DNA from: Taiwanofungus camphoratus
Taxonomy: Eukaryota; Basidiomycota; Agaricomycetes; Polyporales; Taiwanofungaceae
Assembly: GCA_003999685.1 (NCBI GenBank)
Contig: CP021223.1
Location: 1,612,001 to 1,676,000, forward strand
Reading direction: 5' to 3'
Length of the DNA: 64,000 nt
Shown: positions 9,852-20,883 of the stretch, piece after piece
Layout of the letters: every line of letters starts with the position of its first letter
How positions within the stretch are numbered: position 1 is the first letter of the stretch
The notes under the pieces: generated by a model
Told to the model about the DNA's origin: nothing
Database searches by the model: none
Seen by the model: only the letters and a program-made list of their open reading frames with translations
Program-made: the position numbers and the translations under genes

Positions 9852-12720
9852 TCAATCAACACGGATAGCGCCGTATAGCCTACGGACTGCCCAGTATGTA
9901 GCAAGGAAACCAATTGTTCCTGGGGTTTCAGTTGTCAACGACTAGCTGATTGATTTTAGGTAAGAAACCAACGTACCTGTAGCAAGGAAATCAAGGAGAA
10001 CGAGTAGCAGTAGATATCCCATGTACAACACTACACTAGAGAAGGAGTCGAGAGACAGGCGCGACACCCAGTAGAAAATGCCATATGCCAAGAGCCAGAA
10101 GGCACTTCCGCCACCAGTAAGGAATGCTCGCCAGTGCCACCTATGCGTTATGATATCAGCGGGAAAATATTGAATGGAAGAGAACACTAACCTATATTCT
10201 TCGGCACACAGAATGAAATACGTGAAAAGGATGGTGACAGTTGCTGTAGTGAGTGCAACAACACCGGCAGTCAATGCCAGGAACCCGAATGCATAATACG
10301 CCCTCGATGCAAAGAGGCTGGAAAGGACGAAGTACAACTCGACGAATGCAGCACCTGTGGCCCAATGAGCGATCAAATAATCCTGCTATGGCTTCATGGA
10401 CTGACCAAAAGGCAGTATGCCAGCCAAGAGAGCGGCAGCCTGTCTCCTCGTCAGCAAGTATTTCAGAGAAATAGAGTAGAAATTACCCATGGCTGAAGGT
10501 ACCTCGGCGACTTGGGTATTTGCCGTGGTATTGGATTGACCCTTACTGGGTGAGAGACGCCCTATTCGTGATATCATGCAAGGTACGCTCGGCCTCGTAT
10601 AGACAAACTTACCCCGTGCCGTGTTCCTATGTATGACCCAACTGCCGACAGAGGTGCTGAGATTCCAAACCAGAGCACGATGATCAGCAGCATAGTGCCT
10701 ATACAGAATGGTTAGCGACTAGACGGACGTGAAATTGAATTGAACTTGCCGAATGGCACGGCGCCAGAGGAACCTGCCGAGAGCAGGAACAGATTCAGAA
10801 GGAAGACCAAGGTAAATACCAATCTACAAAGGTCACAGATGACAATGTGCCGGTTGAAGGACTATGAGAAACTCAAATTTACGTTGGTAGGACTGTTGCA
10901 GTGAGAAGCGAGTTCTTCCCCTTTTCTATACCACCTAGAGAGCTGTAAACCCTGCTGGAGATATAACCCCCGATCCTATTAACCCGGACCGGTCAGCTTG
11001 GACACAAATATGACGTGCTACAAATGCTCACCCGCCGAATAATGTCCAGCAGACCATCATCACCGTCGCAAGTGACCCACGATTAGATGGCGATAAGAAG
11101 CCCAAAAGAGCGAAGACTACCACAGGACCGTCAACGCAGGTTCTAGCCCCGTGACAAAACAACTTACCAAGAGTTACCCCAGCCATTGCGCACAGCTGAG
11201 CGCCATTGCCAACCAGAACGGACAAAGCCATTGGATTCCGCGGTGTCCGAAAAACTTCTCCGTGCACAAGCTTCCAGCCCCAGTCTTCTTGTACATCCTC
11301 CTAAGTAATAGTATGTTCAGTCGTTCGGCCTACCCACTGTTCGTACGAATTTACACTCAAGTCAATGGCGTTGTAACGAGATATCTATGCAGTCAACAAT
11401 TGCATGTATCAGAACTAGATATACAGCCCTTTGTACATGTCACTCACGTCTCGGGTAATCGTTCGTAGGAGAATCATAGCGACCATAACACACAGGAACA
11501 CAACAATAACGATGGAGTTGATGAGACTGAACCAATGAATACGCTGCTCAAGGCGTCAGACGCGGGTCAGACATATTAGGGATGGGCTACGTACGGGATC
11601 GAAAATGTGAAGGTAGTTGTCCCATCTGGTCGCCCATGGGGTATCTGATTCCTTCGGAAAAACATTTCCTAAAACAGCCATTGGAGCCGAGATGAATGTG
11701 TCTTACATTCCACATAACTCGATATGTATATCGGACGGTATTGGTCTGGTCTTCCCGCAGAACAAGAGGTGGCAAATCTTCTGCAAAGCAATCTAAGGAG
11801 CCTTCTTGTGGCCCACCGCGGCTAATGGGCTTTCCCATTAGTTCAGGTCAAATAAAAATGTCACCAAGAGGAATACCTTGTGGGCCAAACAAGGACGCCG
11901 ACTACGCGATACACCCCTGGCCTAGGACTATGATATCTGTATGACATACATTTATTCTTCAATAAATTTGATGACATATAGCTATGAACTAGCCTCAGGA
12001 CAATTTCATAATGATTGTTCAATGCTGGGGTCTCTGCAAGATCTCCTTCGTCGTCCCCGAGGTTGAACCCCATGTCGAAGAATAAGTCCCCAGATTTCAG
12101 GTCTATCTTCATCTCAGCTGCAGGAAGGCCATCAATCAACCAATTCAGTGCATAGTCCTCTCGGATACGATCATTGATGAATCCGGCGTCTTCTGCTGGG
12201 ACCTGTTGGGTGCACAGCGTCTTGCAAGTTCCATTGTCCTCCAGCATTCTTATCTACGGCATGTCAGACGGCATGGGGCCCTTCTAAAGTCATACTCACA
12301 TCATACGGCGAGTTAAATATCCGATCACCGAATAATATCGAGCCTAATGACTCAGGCTGTTTGCGAGGTCCGCCTTCAGGTTCACAGAAGTGAAATCTTT
12401 CGTTGTAGTAATCATCTTCAGTCACGGAAACTCAGCTTATACAGCTAGCGTCAAAGCAGAGTCACTTACAATTTATCAAGGACTTCTATTGTCGAACAAC
12501 AGTCAGTCATGATGTTTCTCTTTACAGCCAAGAAACATACAAGTTTTGCGTTGTCATTGCCGGCTAACATGGGAGTCAGAGCATTGACATAAAGGTCCAC
12601 CACCTCTCCTGATGCGTAGTCATGTGGCGCTGCTCCAGGCAAGTAGAATGCATTTGCACAAGACAGTAGCGAGATGATTGCACCACCAACGATCCAGACG
12701 CAGCGTTGCGAGAGCAACAT
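9852..12720 (-). CDS. EMP70: Nine-transmembrane endomembrane protein 70 (TM9SF/TMN family)
   Basis: A TM9 superfamily protein of Golgi/endosomal membranes. The N-terminus is a signal peptide (residues 1 to about 24, hydrophobic run IVGGAIISLLSCANA) followed by the family hallmark FYLPGAAPHDY. The luminal domain carries RFHFCEPEGGPRK, GSILFGDRI and NHYEIVLR-type segments. The C-terminal part, coded downstream, is a series of hydrophobic segments, including the LSLDSFSSVVLYMGYLLLLVLLDFLATG helix. After a last intron (acceptor just before 9906) the protein ends GTIGFLATYWAVRRLYGAIRVD. The final residues resemble the KxD/E COPI-binding signal of this family, with Arg in place of Lys. The gene is cut by many short introns. 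The fungal paralogue (EMP70, TMN2 or TMN3) cannot be decided by eye; the symbol is the family name. Confidence 0.88.
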
Positions 12721-13327
12721 GGCAGGAAAGACAGCGACCTAGTCCTTGATAAGATTGAACAGCCTACTTGCTAAGACCAGAACTGGGCAACGTGATGGAA
12801 TACGCGGCAGACAATGAGAAACGAAATGGTTCGGACGTCCGACGTGAAACAAGGTGGGAGCAGGCGATGCGTAGCGACACCTAGCCACGTGGCGCAGTCA
12901 TTCAGACACCTGCCTATTGCAGTAGCGTTGTAGCAACCGACTCCGGAACTCTCTTAGACGCCAAGCTGTCCGTCCCGTAAATTGAAACATCCCTGTAACA
13001 AATTCTATACTTATTTATCTTCTCCCGCACTGTGCTCGCTGATACATCTTGCGTAGAAACGTCAATTCACCTCAGCCCTGTAATTATGCGGCGTCGTGAG
13101 CGCTGTACCAGTCTCAGCACGTCCTGGCTACACAGCATCCATGTTTCCAACGGGCTGCCTTATGAAAACGCCTTGTTGATGATGCCGCTCATGACCTAAA
13201 TTTACGCATATAATGCGGCTGCTTTCGTGCTTGTTATGCCTCGCAAGCGCCAAGGAGATTTGTGGCGTGCGTATAAAACGGCGTGAAAAGTGGCCAACGC
13301 TCCCGCATGTTTATAAATATTTCCCCT
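12721..13327. promoter_or_regulatory. Divergent intergenic region, EMP70 / F-box-like gene
   Basis: A 607-bp spacer between two divergent starts. It presumably carries both promoters. No further structure was recognised. Confidence 0.4.
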
Positions 13328-14468
13328 ATGGCGACCATAGTCAATCTCCCTTACGAAATTGTGGGACTCATACTCCAAAATCTCCCCAGTCGTGGTCTCC
13401 TCCCCTCTGCAATGTGCATAAACAGGACGTGGTACGATGTTGGGCACAAATTATTATATGCCAATGTCCTTCTCGACTTCCGCCTCCAACTTCCCAACAT
13501 GGACCAGTGTTCGGCTACGTCCCCTCGAGCAATTCGATGCCTGGAGGCATTGAACGCTCATTGCTCCGCTGCAAAAGCTGTATTACACTTATCTGTGACC
13601 GACCTTCCGACAGAACGCATAAAATCTATGGTGAAGTCACTATTGACCAAGACTGCTGGATTGCTTTCCCTCAATCTCCAATATGCTATCGACGATAATC
13701 CAGAACCACTACTTTCACATGACCTCTGCGCATCCGTCAGTTTTCTTCCTCGGCTCACGGCAGTGAACACCAACGATAATCGGCTCATCAGCACTCAGGG
13801 ATTGGCTTCTGGACGACCCTTACAATACATCCGTATCCAGGGCTTCACGAGTGAAAAACTGTATGCGCAACTGAAAGAGCCCTTGCACCTCTCCATGAAG
13901 TCAATTCTGCACCTACAGCTTGCGTTCGATGTGGTTTCTCTTGATGCCGCCGTTCAGTTACTCGAAGTCATGGTTCGAGATTTCCAGGCGGTTACCCACT
14001 TGGGGGTTCAGTTCAGACTACCTAAGCCGAGGCTGGTGACATGGGAAATGTACGAAGTAAGGGTCCTCGTATCATATCTTGTAACTGTGTTCAGAACGTT
14101 GCCAGGACGCTCTTGACAAGATGGGCCCGTTGATCGCTAGACTGAGCTCTCTTAAAGCGTTTAGCCTTGTCACCTCACCGGATCCAATTTTAAGTATTGC
14201 CCATGAGGGCAGACGACATCAGCTTGATAGTGACAGGTATGAAGAAGAGACGATGAAAACTGCGAGGAGGTTTCTAAACAAGCATGGGCTCTGCCTACAA
14301 CGTCTTGAGCTTCGATGGCATGGCTGGAAGATTGATAGAGGTGATTGGTCGTCTATTCCATGTCTATCACGACGCGGCAACAGCTGGTTCTATGCGGATA
14401 CTAACCTTACACCAGGAGACAGGTATGCAGCTGTAGTTGCTAATTGCGGATTTGGCTCACTGCGTTGA
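13328..14468 (+). CDS. F-box-like protein with leucine-rich C-terminal part
   Basis: The N-terminus (MATIVNLPYEIVGLILQNL, then LLPSAMCINRTWYDVGHKLLYANV) is a typical fungal F-box-like module: a Pro, an L-x2-I pair, then the C-x-x-x-W-x-x-x-x-x-x-L-Y element. Such proteins bind Skp1 in SCF ubiquitin ligases and choose substrates through the C-terminal part. That part is rich in leucine-repeat-like segments (LPRLTAVN, LQYIRIQGF, SILHLQLAF, VTHLGVQF). One intron is inferred after WEMYE with the acceptor before GACGCTCTT, giving EDALDKMGPLIARLSSLKAF in frame. The ATG at 13328 directly precedes the F-box. The end is either the TGA closing at 14468 or, if a further intron from about 14422 to 14470 is removed, a TAG at 14491. 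Substrate and role are unknown. Confidence 0.65.
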
Positions 14469-14491
14469 ATAGATCATGGATTTGTAGCTAG

Positions 14492-15183
14492 TTCTTGCAG
14501 AGACACTAGCTCAGCAATGCTCATACACTGGTGTAAGTCACATTTTGTATTCCTACTCACCTCCCTTAAGTAGAGACTTACTTCTCTTGTCCAAGTACCT
14601 TCTTTGACGTAACTCGGCTCAGTCGCTGTCTCATCGTGCGCGAATTATTCTCATCTCAGTCTTCCTACTGTGACTCACTGGCAGGCTTACCAGGCTCTTC
14701 AATATTCTGCTATACATATGTTTAGGCTCGATCTGTAGCGGACGCCTGTATGTAAGTAGTATAATCCGAAAGGACAGAGTATTTCCAAATGCTGATCGCG
14801 AGTTCTGCCTAAATGTCTCAACTCCGGAAACATGTGACAGACTGATACAAGCGTGAGCCACTTGCAGCCGGGGAAATCCGAGCCATTTTAGGGCAGTAGC
14901 ACAGCGCATTTTGTCTTCGTACACGTACAGATACACTTCCACTCAATCACCTTTGACTTTGCATTCAACGTGCTTCAGGAGAATAGGTATAACGTTTGCT
15001 ACTTACAACGTCAGGTTTACAGGTCGTGGTATGTCTTCTGAGTATTCATCGCCATAGCAAACCACGAATGAATTGGCCAGATATTCGAAATCGACTTTGT
15101 CATCCAGGACTTCCGAGTGTCCTCCAGTATCCACTTACACTTCAAGCATCCGCCTCCAGAAATAAATTTATATCGAATCTATC
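14492..15183. other. Intergenic spacer
   Basis: No supported gene. Short ORFs lack family resemblance. It precedes the long ORF starting at 15184 and presumably holds its promoter. Confidence 0.45.
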
Positions 15184-18100
15184 ATGCTTCTAGGTCACCA
15201 AAAACAACCTGGAACACCTTTGCAGTCCCAGCATGCGCCAGCCCCTTCGTCTGACGAGAGCCCATTGGCTCATTTTCAATTCCGAACGATTGGCCAGGAG
15301 CCGACGCTGTTGAAGCGTCTTGGTAATTTAGATCAGCAGTACCGGTCGCCTTCTCCATCATCCGCCTCGTCGGTGGAGCATTCGGGTGATAAGACCGTTC
15401 TCTCGTCTCGACCGTCGTTGCTTGAAGCGCTGGGGGATGATGCAAAGCCCTCACTGTGGCTCACAAATGCCCAGAAGATGCCGGTGCTGAATGGTGGTGA
15501 AGTGACGCCACAGGTTTCACAGTCGCACAATGGCGGTGGATCTATTCACGGGAGCCTTGCTCCCTCGACTCATAACCATCCTCTCAATTCCTCATCCATC
15601 ACTTCTACCGGAAATGGATCTTCTACGTCCTCCGACACTCGTGGTATCTCACTCGTTACCACCCAAATGAGTGGCAATCTTAGAAACACACCTTTCGATA
15701 CACGTTCATTGCAAGAGTCAGGCAATTTGGCGCCATCTGTGGACTTTTTCCAGCTCTTCGCCAGGGTCGATCAAGAGGAAGCCGAATGGAACGAGATACG
15801 AGCGCTTAGGGAAAGGTATCAGGAGGAACATAACGAGCTCCTTCTTAGACACGAAGAAACCATTCGAGCGGCGCAACGAGAGAAGGAACAAGCCACCAAA
15901 GCTTTCTATACTGTACAGACAGCATTTGACAAGATGGAGTCTTTGAGATTGAGAGAACAAGAACGTTGGACTGTGGAGCGGCAGAGGGCCAAAGATGCCG
16001 CCGAAGAAGCTCAGAGACTTATGGAAGAGAAAAAACAGGTCGAGGCACAACGCAGAGCAGATTTAGCAGCAGCTGAGGAAACGCGTATGAAGACTCGTGA
16101 AGCAGAGATACTCAGAGCGGAGGCCGAGGAGCAGCAACGCAAGGCCAAGGCCGAGGCCGAGAAAGAAAGGCACGACCAGGAAATAGAAGAGAAGCGCAAG
16201 GCCGCCGAACTGCGGAAGGCAAAGAAGCGAGAAGCAGCTGTATTCAAGGCTCAAGAGGAAGCACAACGGAAACAAGCCGAAGAAGAGAAGGAGCGGTGTG
16301 CTCAAGCGGCCAAAAAGGCTGAGATCAAGGCTATGAAGGAGAAATTTGTTGTCGATGAAGCCATTCGTATACGCGCAGATCGAGATGCAGAACTTAAAGC
16401 AAGACTGGAGAAGGAAAAGAACGAAGCAAAGGCGCAGCCGTCGCCCACGTCGCCCTCTCCGCCCACCGCATCGGACAAGATTATTCAAGCCGCTAATGAG
16501 CAGTCGCGTTCAGATCCCAAGCCTTTGATCGGACCACTGCAAGGAAGTCGACTATCGGATGATGTAAAAGTGCCTACGTCTCTGGTGTCTTCTTCCGCGT
16601 CGGATGCTTCCCCTGACCTTACAGTGACGACATCGCAGACCAAGGCTGCAAGGCCGAAGTCGGCGGGATCTGATATAGCTACTGAGCCAATCAATGGTGT
16701 CAGGGAAGTCCCAGGTAGTCTGAAGTCGAAATCCTCCGCATCAGCTCAAGTTACTAGAATGGATACCGTTCCTGTGCTACCTCGCGGCATACGTGCAAAC
16801 CAGACGACACTCACTACCCCCCAGCCTCCTACGTCGAATTTTCAACACAGGCCGGAGTTGGAAACCCCCAAGCATGTTGATGGAATAGTCAAGGCGGAGA
16901 CTGTTACTCCTGTCATCCCGAATTTACCCTCGAGACTAGAGAAGCGACCTATCGTTTCTACACCTACGATAGTCAAGCGAGAGCAATCACTGGATTATGA
17001 ACCTTTGCCACGTCAGGGGAACGCATCTGTTCCCATAGTACCTACCTTACCCGCGCATCAACCTCCAACTCAGGCAGGCCCTCAAGTCGTGCAGCAGCCT
17101 CCCCGTAAGGTTGACACCGGCAAACGCCAAACTCGAGGGAAATCAAATACCAAAATTGCTCGTTCGGCCATGGATGCCGGCTACTCTGCTCCACTGGGGA
17201 CCAAGTCAACCAGCACTGCTAGCAACTCTTCGAGCATCCAATTAAATGCAACACAGTCGAATCAGACATCCTCAGCCGATCAATCACTTGCTCCTGTTTC
17301 GTCTCCCCGACCTGTCCATGTCCCCGCTAATAACATCTCCGGCCACCCTGAGTCAGTCGTAGATTCTGATCCTTGGATTAACGCTCCAACAGCGGAAAAC
17401 ACGCCCTCGGCGGACGAGCTAGCTCAGGAGAGACGGAGTGGAAGTGCAAAGAGTGATCGATCAACAGTGCGACCTGTTTATGATCATTATTCTCCTCAAC
17501 CCACAGGCCCAACAGCGAACACTCCATTGCGAGAATACGATCATTGGTCACCTACACCTGGTCGCGTTCGCACAGCACGCTATGATAGGTCATCAGGGCC
17601 TAGTCGTAAGCGGTTACGGGATAGCGACATTGTGCGCATTGCAGAAGACCAGCCAGCGTCTCGTCGACAGAGGCTTTCTCCTGCAGAAAATGATGCCACT
17701 CGCTGTTGGAGAACAGCCTCCAACCCTCAAATTGATGTCTCTCGTTCACCGTCACCCACGCATTTTACGCACCAAGGAAGGCCTGCATCGTCCGCACATC
17801 ATGATAGTTCTAACTATTTGAGCTATACCCTCGACACATCCAACATCGATCGTTCCAATGGGCATCCTCCACTATATGACCACGCCTACGTTGAACCGTA
17901 TGATCGGTTTCCGCAACCTGACCGACGTCGTGTCGTGCCTAGGTCTGGACACGAAGCCAACGGCCACAGTGGTCACTCATATCCTGCTTATCCTGTCGAG
18001 CACTATGCAGCAAATGAGACCATTATTGACGGCGTTCATCATATTACTGAACGCGAACCTCAATTATCCTTACTCCTGCGCATGAGTGATGGTCAGCCAC

Positions 18101-18348
18101 AGCGCAGTGTGCCTCCCAGAGCTGCTCGTGGCGCGGTTCGTGGAAGACAGGGCTCTGGTTCTTATTCCCCGCCACGCGCGCCTCTCCGTCCTCTGCGTGG
18201 TGGGCCGAGCAGAGCTCGGGGTGGTAACTCTCATATGCCTCGGGGAGGTGCACGGCAGGTTCCTTTGGAGAATCGCATTACCTCAGATCTCGAGGCTCGC
18301 TTATCGGGCCCCGAGTATCCTCTCGGCGCTCGAATATCCCATCGGTGA
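15184..18348 (+). CDS. Large disordered protein with central coiled coil and RG-rich C-terminus
   Basis: A single uninterrupted frame of 1054 residues, unusual in a window where nearly all genes have introns. Residues about 1-190 are Ser/Thr/Pro-rich and disordered. Residues about 197-415 form a long, highly charged coiled coil (Glu/Lys/Arg/Ala/Gln heptads, such as EEAQRLMEEKKQVEAQRRA). Residues about 420-950 are low-complexity Ser/Pro/Gln. The C-terminal 75 residues are rich in RG and PRG (RAARGAVRGRQG, RGGPSRARGG), an RGG-box-like element typical of RNA-binding or condensate-forming proteins and a possible substrate class for the PRMT1 in this window. Short L-x-x-R-L-like motifs occur near both ends: LLKRLGNL, LLEALGDD, LEARLSGP, LGARISHR. 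I do not recognise the family. A 3' intron extending the end past 18348 cannot be excluded. Confidence 0.75.
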   Translation: MLLGHQKQPGTPLQSQHAPAPSSDESPLAHFQFRTIGQEPTLLKRLGNLDQQYRSPSPSSASSVEHSGDKTVLSSRPSLLEALGDDAKPSLWLTNAQKMPVLNGGEVTPQVSQSHNGGGSIHGSLAPSTHNHPLNSSSITSTGNGSSTSSDTRGISLVTTQMSGNLRNTPFDTRSLQESGNLAPSVDFFQLFARVDQEEAEWNEIRALRERYQEEHNELLLRHEETIRAAQREKEQATKAFYTVQTAFDKMESLRLREQERWTVERQRAKDAAEEAQRLMEEKKQVEAQRRADLAAAEETRMKTREAEILRAEAEEQQRKAKAEAEKERHDQEIEEKRKAAELRKAKKREAAVFKAQEEAQRKQAEEEKERCAQAAKKAEIKAMKEKFVVDEAIRIRADRDAELKARLEKEKNEAKAQPSPTSPSPPTASDKIIQAANEQSRSDPKPLIGPLQGSRLSDDVKVPTSLVSSSASDASPDLTVTTSQTKAARPKSAGSDIATEPINGVREVPGSLKSKSSASAQVTRMDTVPVLPRGIRANQTTLTTPQPPTSNFQHRPELETPKHVDGIVKAETVTPVIPNLPSRLEKRPIVSTPTIVKREQSLDYEPLPRQGNASVPIVPTLPAHQPPTQAGPQVVQQPPRKVDTGKRQTRGKSNTKIARSAMDAGYSAPLGTKSTSTASNSSSIQLNATQSNQTSSADQSLAPVSSPRPVHVPANNISGHPESVVDSDPWINAPTAENTPSADELAQERRSGSAKSDRSTVRPVYDHYSPQPTGPTANTPLREYDHWSPTPGRVRTARYDRSSGPSRKRLRDSDIVRIAEDQPASRRQRLSPAENDATRCWRTASNPQIDVSRSPSPTHFTHQGRPASSAHHDSSNYLSYTLDTSNIDRSNGHPPLYDHAYVEPYDRFPQPDRRRVVPRSGHEANGHSGHSYPAYPVEHYAANETIIDGVHHITEREPQLSLLLRMSDGQPQRSVPPRAARGAVRGRQGSGSYSPPRAPLRPLRGGPSRARGGNSHMPRGGARQVPLENRITSDLEARLSGPEYPLGARISHR

Positions 18349-18604
18349 CAACTTATGTCAGGTCGCGTCATCATTGCTGTTATCGCATGGCCCTCCATCG
18401 TCCGCTGTTTCCAGTTTCCTCAATGCTTTACTGCGGGTTCGCTTCAGTCCATCACTGCACACAAATCCTAATTCTGTTAGGTCATGGCCGTGGAAATTTG
18501 ACTGAATTTGCAAATCCGACTGTCGGCGCTTAGGTGAGTAGCTATGGGTAGGGAATCGAAGTCACAAGTAGTACTACACAATTGTTATTTCCCAATGTCG
18601 ATGT

Positions 18605-19897
18605 TCAGCTAGCGCCGCAGATAGTCAATTCCCTCATCTCTTGTAGGACACCCTCAACCTAAAAAAAATTTGTGACCAAAAGCTGAAATAGGGGGTGAAC
18701 GAAACTCTACCTGTGCATCCAGTTGGCCAGCAGCGTAATCGTCCCGCACGTTGTCAGCGAAATACCTACGAATTCATTAAATAATGAATGAATATGTTGA
18801 TAGTACTTGTGTTCTCACCTTTGCACGCCACTGAGCTTCTCATAACCCTCTTCGGCGAACTTACATTGCATTCGAATCATGGCCTCAAAACTTGGGTCGA
18901 AGAAGGGAACGCGGAGATCAAGTAACTGCGGAAGCTCTGCTATGAGTTGTTCATTTAGCATGTCAAAGACTTCTTTGGCATCGTCATGTTCTTGCTGTGC
19001 CTGTGCGCGGCTATGAGCGTACCCCAAATTTCGAGTCAAAGTATCGATCAGAACGTACCTTTGGAAGCTTCGTTGGATCTTCACTAGGCTTGTTGATCAA
19101 TTTGTTCATTCTGCTCCGAGCTGCATCGTAATCCAAGAGCTAGATATCGTGTGAGTGAGTAATTCTAATGAGCTACCCACAGGCTCGCAAACCTTCTTGT
19201 TTCGCTTGGATATATGTTCATTGACCACAGGGAAGTATGCGTTCATTTTCCCCAAAGGTTCCATGACAGTCGTCCGGTACGGTGCATCCTGGTAAGTGGA
19301 AAGTTGCATTTCGTTGAACAGCGATGACAAATGGAGCCAGATTGACGCACCAGCTCTCTCCCGATGCCTGCATCAAGATCATCCACGGCTCGCTTATACG
19401 CATGTGCAGCCATCGTGCCTTCCGAGCTCTTGTCCGCGACACCGTAGAAGACGTCAATCGTATCCGCGAGGCGGCCTTGTGCGGCTGTCATCGCTATCCC
19501 AATATTTACTGAATTGGCGAGTGTAGGGGCTGCATGAATAAATACATACCCCGCATAGCATCCAGATATCCTTTACTGTCCTTCTGTAGCGCCTGACATT
19601 CCTTCTCAAACCTGTACGCAAGTTGTCATCATGCCCGGAGGCAGTGAGATCTGGCGGTAACGCACGTCTTGTACTTGACTTCTTCATCAGCAAAATCCCT
19701 GTCCACTGTGCGTTCGATCTGTCCGGTCTTCTGCAGGAGCTGGAGCAATGTTATGTTATCACAGGATTAGAGCCCGGAGACTGATGAGCATACCGTGGTG
19801 CCTGCTCGGTTCATAGACTTCTTGAATCTAAAATGTACGTGGGTTCATATAGGCTTCCGAATCAATCACAAGCTATTACATACCCTGACCAACTCAT
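18605..19897 (-). CDS. RVS161: BAR-domain protein RVS161 (amphiphysin-like)
   Basis: An N-BAR protein of the RVS161/Hob3 type, which senses or bends membrane at endocytic sites with RVS167. The reading is MSWSG followed after an intron by FKKSMNRAGTT, then QKTGQIERTVDRDFADEE, FEKECQALQKDSKGYLDAMRGM, a central helix with DAPYRTTVMEPLGKMNAYFP, KRNKKLLDYDAARSRMNKL, and a third helix with DDAKEVFDMLNEQL, ELPQLLDLRVPFFDPSFEAM and QRYFADNVRDDYAAGQLDAQVE. It ends MRELTICGAS. It has only the BAR domain and no SH3, which separates it from RVS167. Introns are numerous and short. The ATG at 19897 gives the family's usual start. Confidence 0.93.
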
Positions 19898-20883
19898 CTT
19901 AAAGACCCAGAATTGTAGGTATAGGAAGCAGAGGAATCAACGATAAAGAGCAAGGCATGTAGGTGACCGAGACCGCGCATCGGCTCCAACCCTAACCTGA
20001 GAATCGTGCATGTGACCAACTCAAACCACTCGGCAAAAGTGATGTTTTCCTGAAACCGTTGCGCTTAAAAGTTCGTTTCTCAAGGAAGACGCAGCGTTCT
20101 CTGACTTCGAGTACTTATGATAGGCTAATTGTTTTGAGTGCCTATGTAGACCCTTCGTCTCCTCAGATCTCAGAGCCTACTCAACGATTCCTGCATCGGA
20201 TGAGCAAGAAGTCCGGCGCACGTATGCAGCACAGTCAGATATGTGGTCGTGTCACGGCCTTCGAACGCGCTAAGTCAAGGTTGAACCATTACCACCCGCA
20301 AGGCCAAGCGGTTTGGTAGCATATATTTTTCCATGGAGACCCTGGCACCGGTGATGATAGAATGGAATTTTATGGTAACCTCCATGTGCATTTTTCCTCT
20401 AGGACAGCACCTACAGCCTTCACCGGTGATTTTCGAGCGCCCAGGTAATACAGTCCGGGCCGTCGGAGAAAAATGCGAAGAATCAGGATTCATCGTTGAT
20501 CGTTGTCGGGGACGGTGTTGCGTACTTACTCCTGCCAGTAGAAAGCGTTACTAGCCGTACGAGTTCTATGAATAACACCGGTGATCGTCAGCGGTGGGAC
20601 TGGAATTGCGAGCACAAGCTAGCAGACATGCATTGAGGGTAGAGATGAAACTCGGATGCGAGTTTGCGGGCGGCTGAAACAGTTTGGAGATAGTCGTGCA
20701 AGATTGGCGAGTCGGGTCGATGCGAGAGCGACGCCAAATACAGCACAAGGGCGGGAACACGTGCCCGTCGCAACCCAAACCTCGCAATTTCGGGGCAGGC
20801 CATTGTTCTTTCCCCCTCTTCTCTGCCCATACTCTTTCTTTTCAATCCTATCTCTGCTATTTTTCTCACCTCCGCCGCGCTTC
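19898..20883. promoter_or_regulatory. Divergent intergenic region, RVS161 / large orphan gene
   Basis: Nearly 1 kb with no supported gene. From about 20805 to 20876, just before the next start, runs a strongly pyrimidine-rich CT tract, a common feature upstream of fungal translation starts. Confidence 0.45.
20805..20876 (+). promoter_or_regulatory. Pyrimidine-rich (CT) tract upstream of a start codon
   Basis: About 70 bp dominated by C and T sit directly before the ATG at 20884. CT-rich stretches near fungal transcription starts are common. This supports 20884 or 20914 rather than the more upstream ATG at 20656. Confidence 0.5.

Noticed and set aside
20656-20883. Upstream in-frame ATG extension of the large orphan gene
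   Set aside because: The extension crosses a CT-rich tract typical of a fungal 5' UTR, so the start at 20884 or 20914 is preferred.
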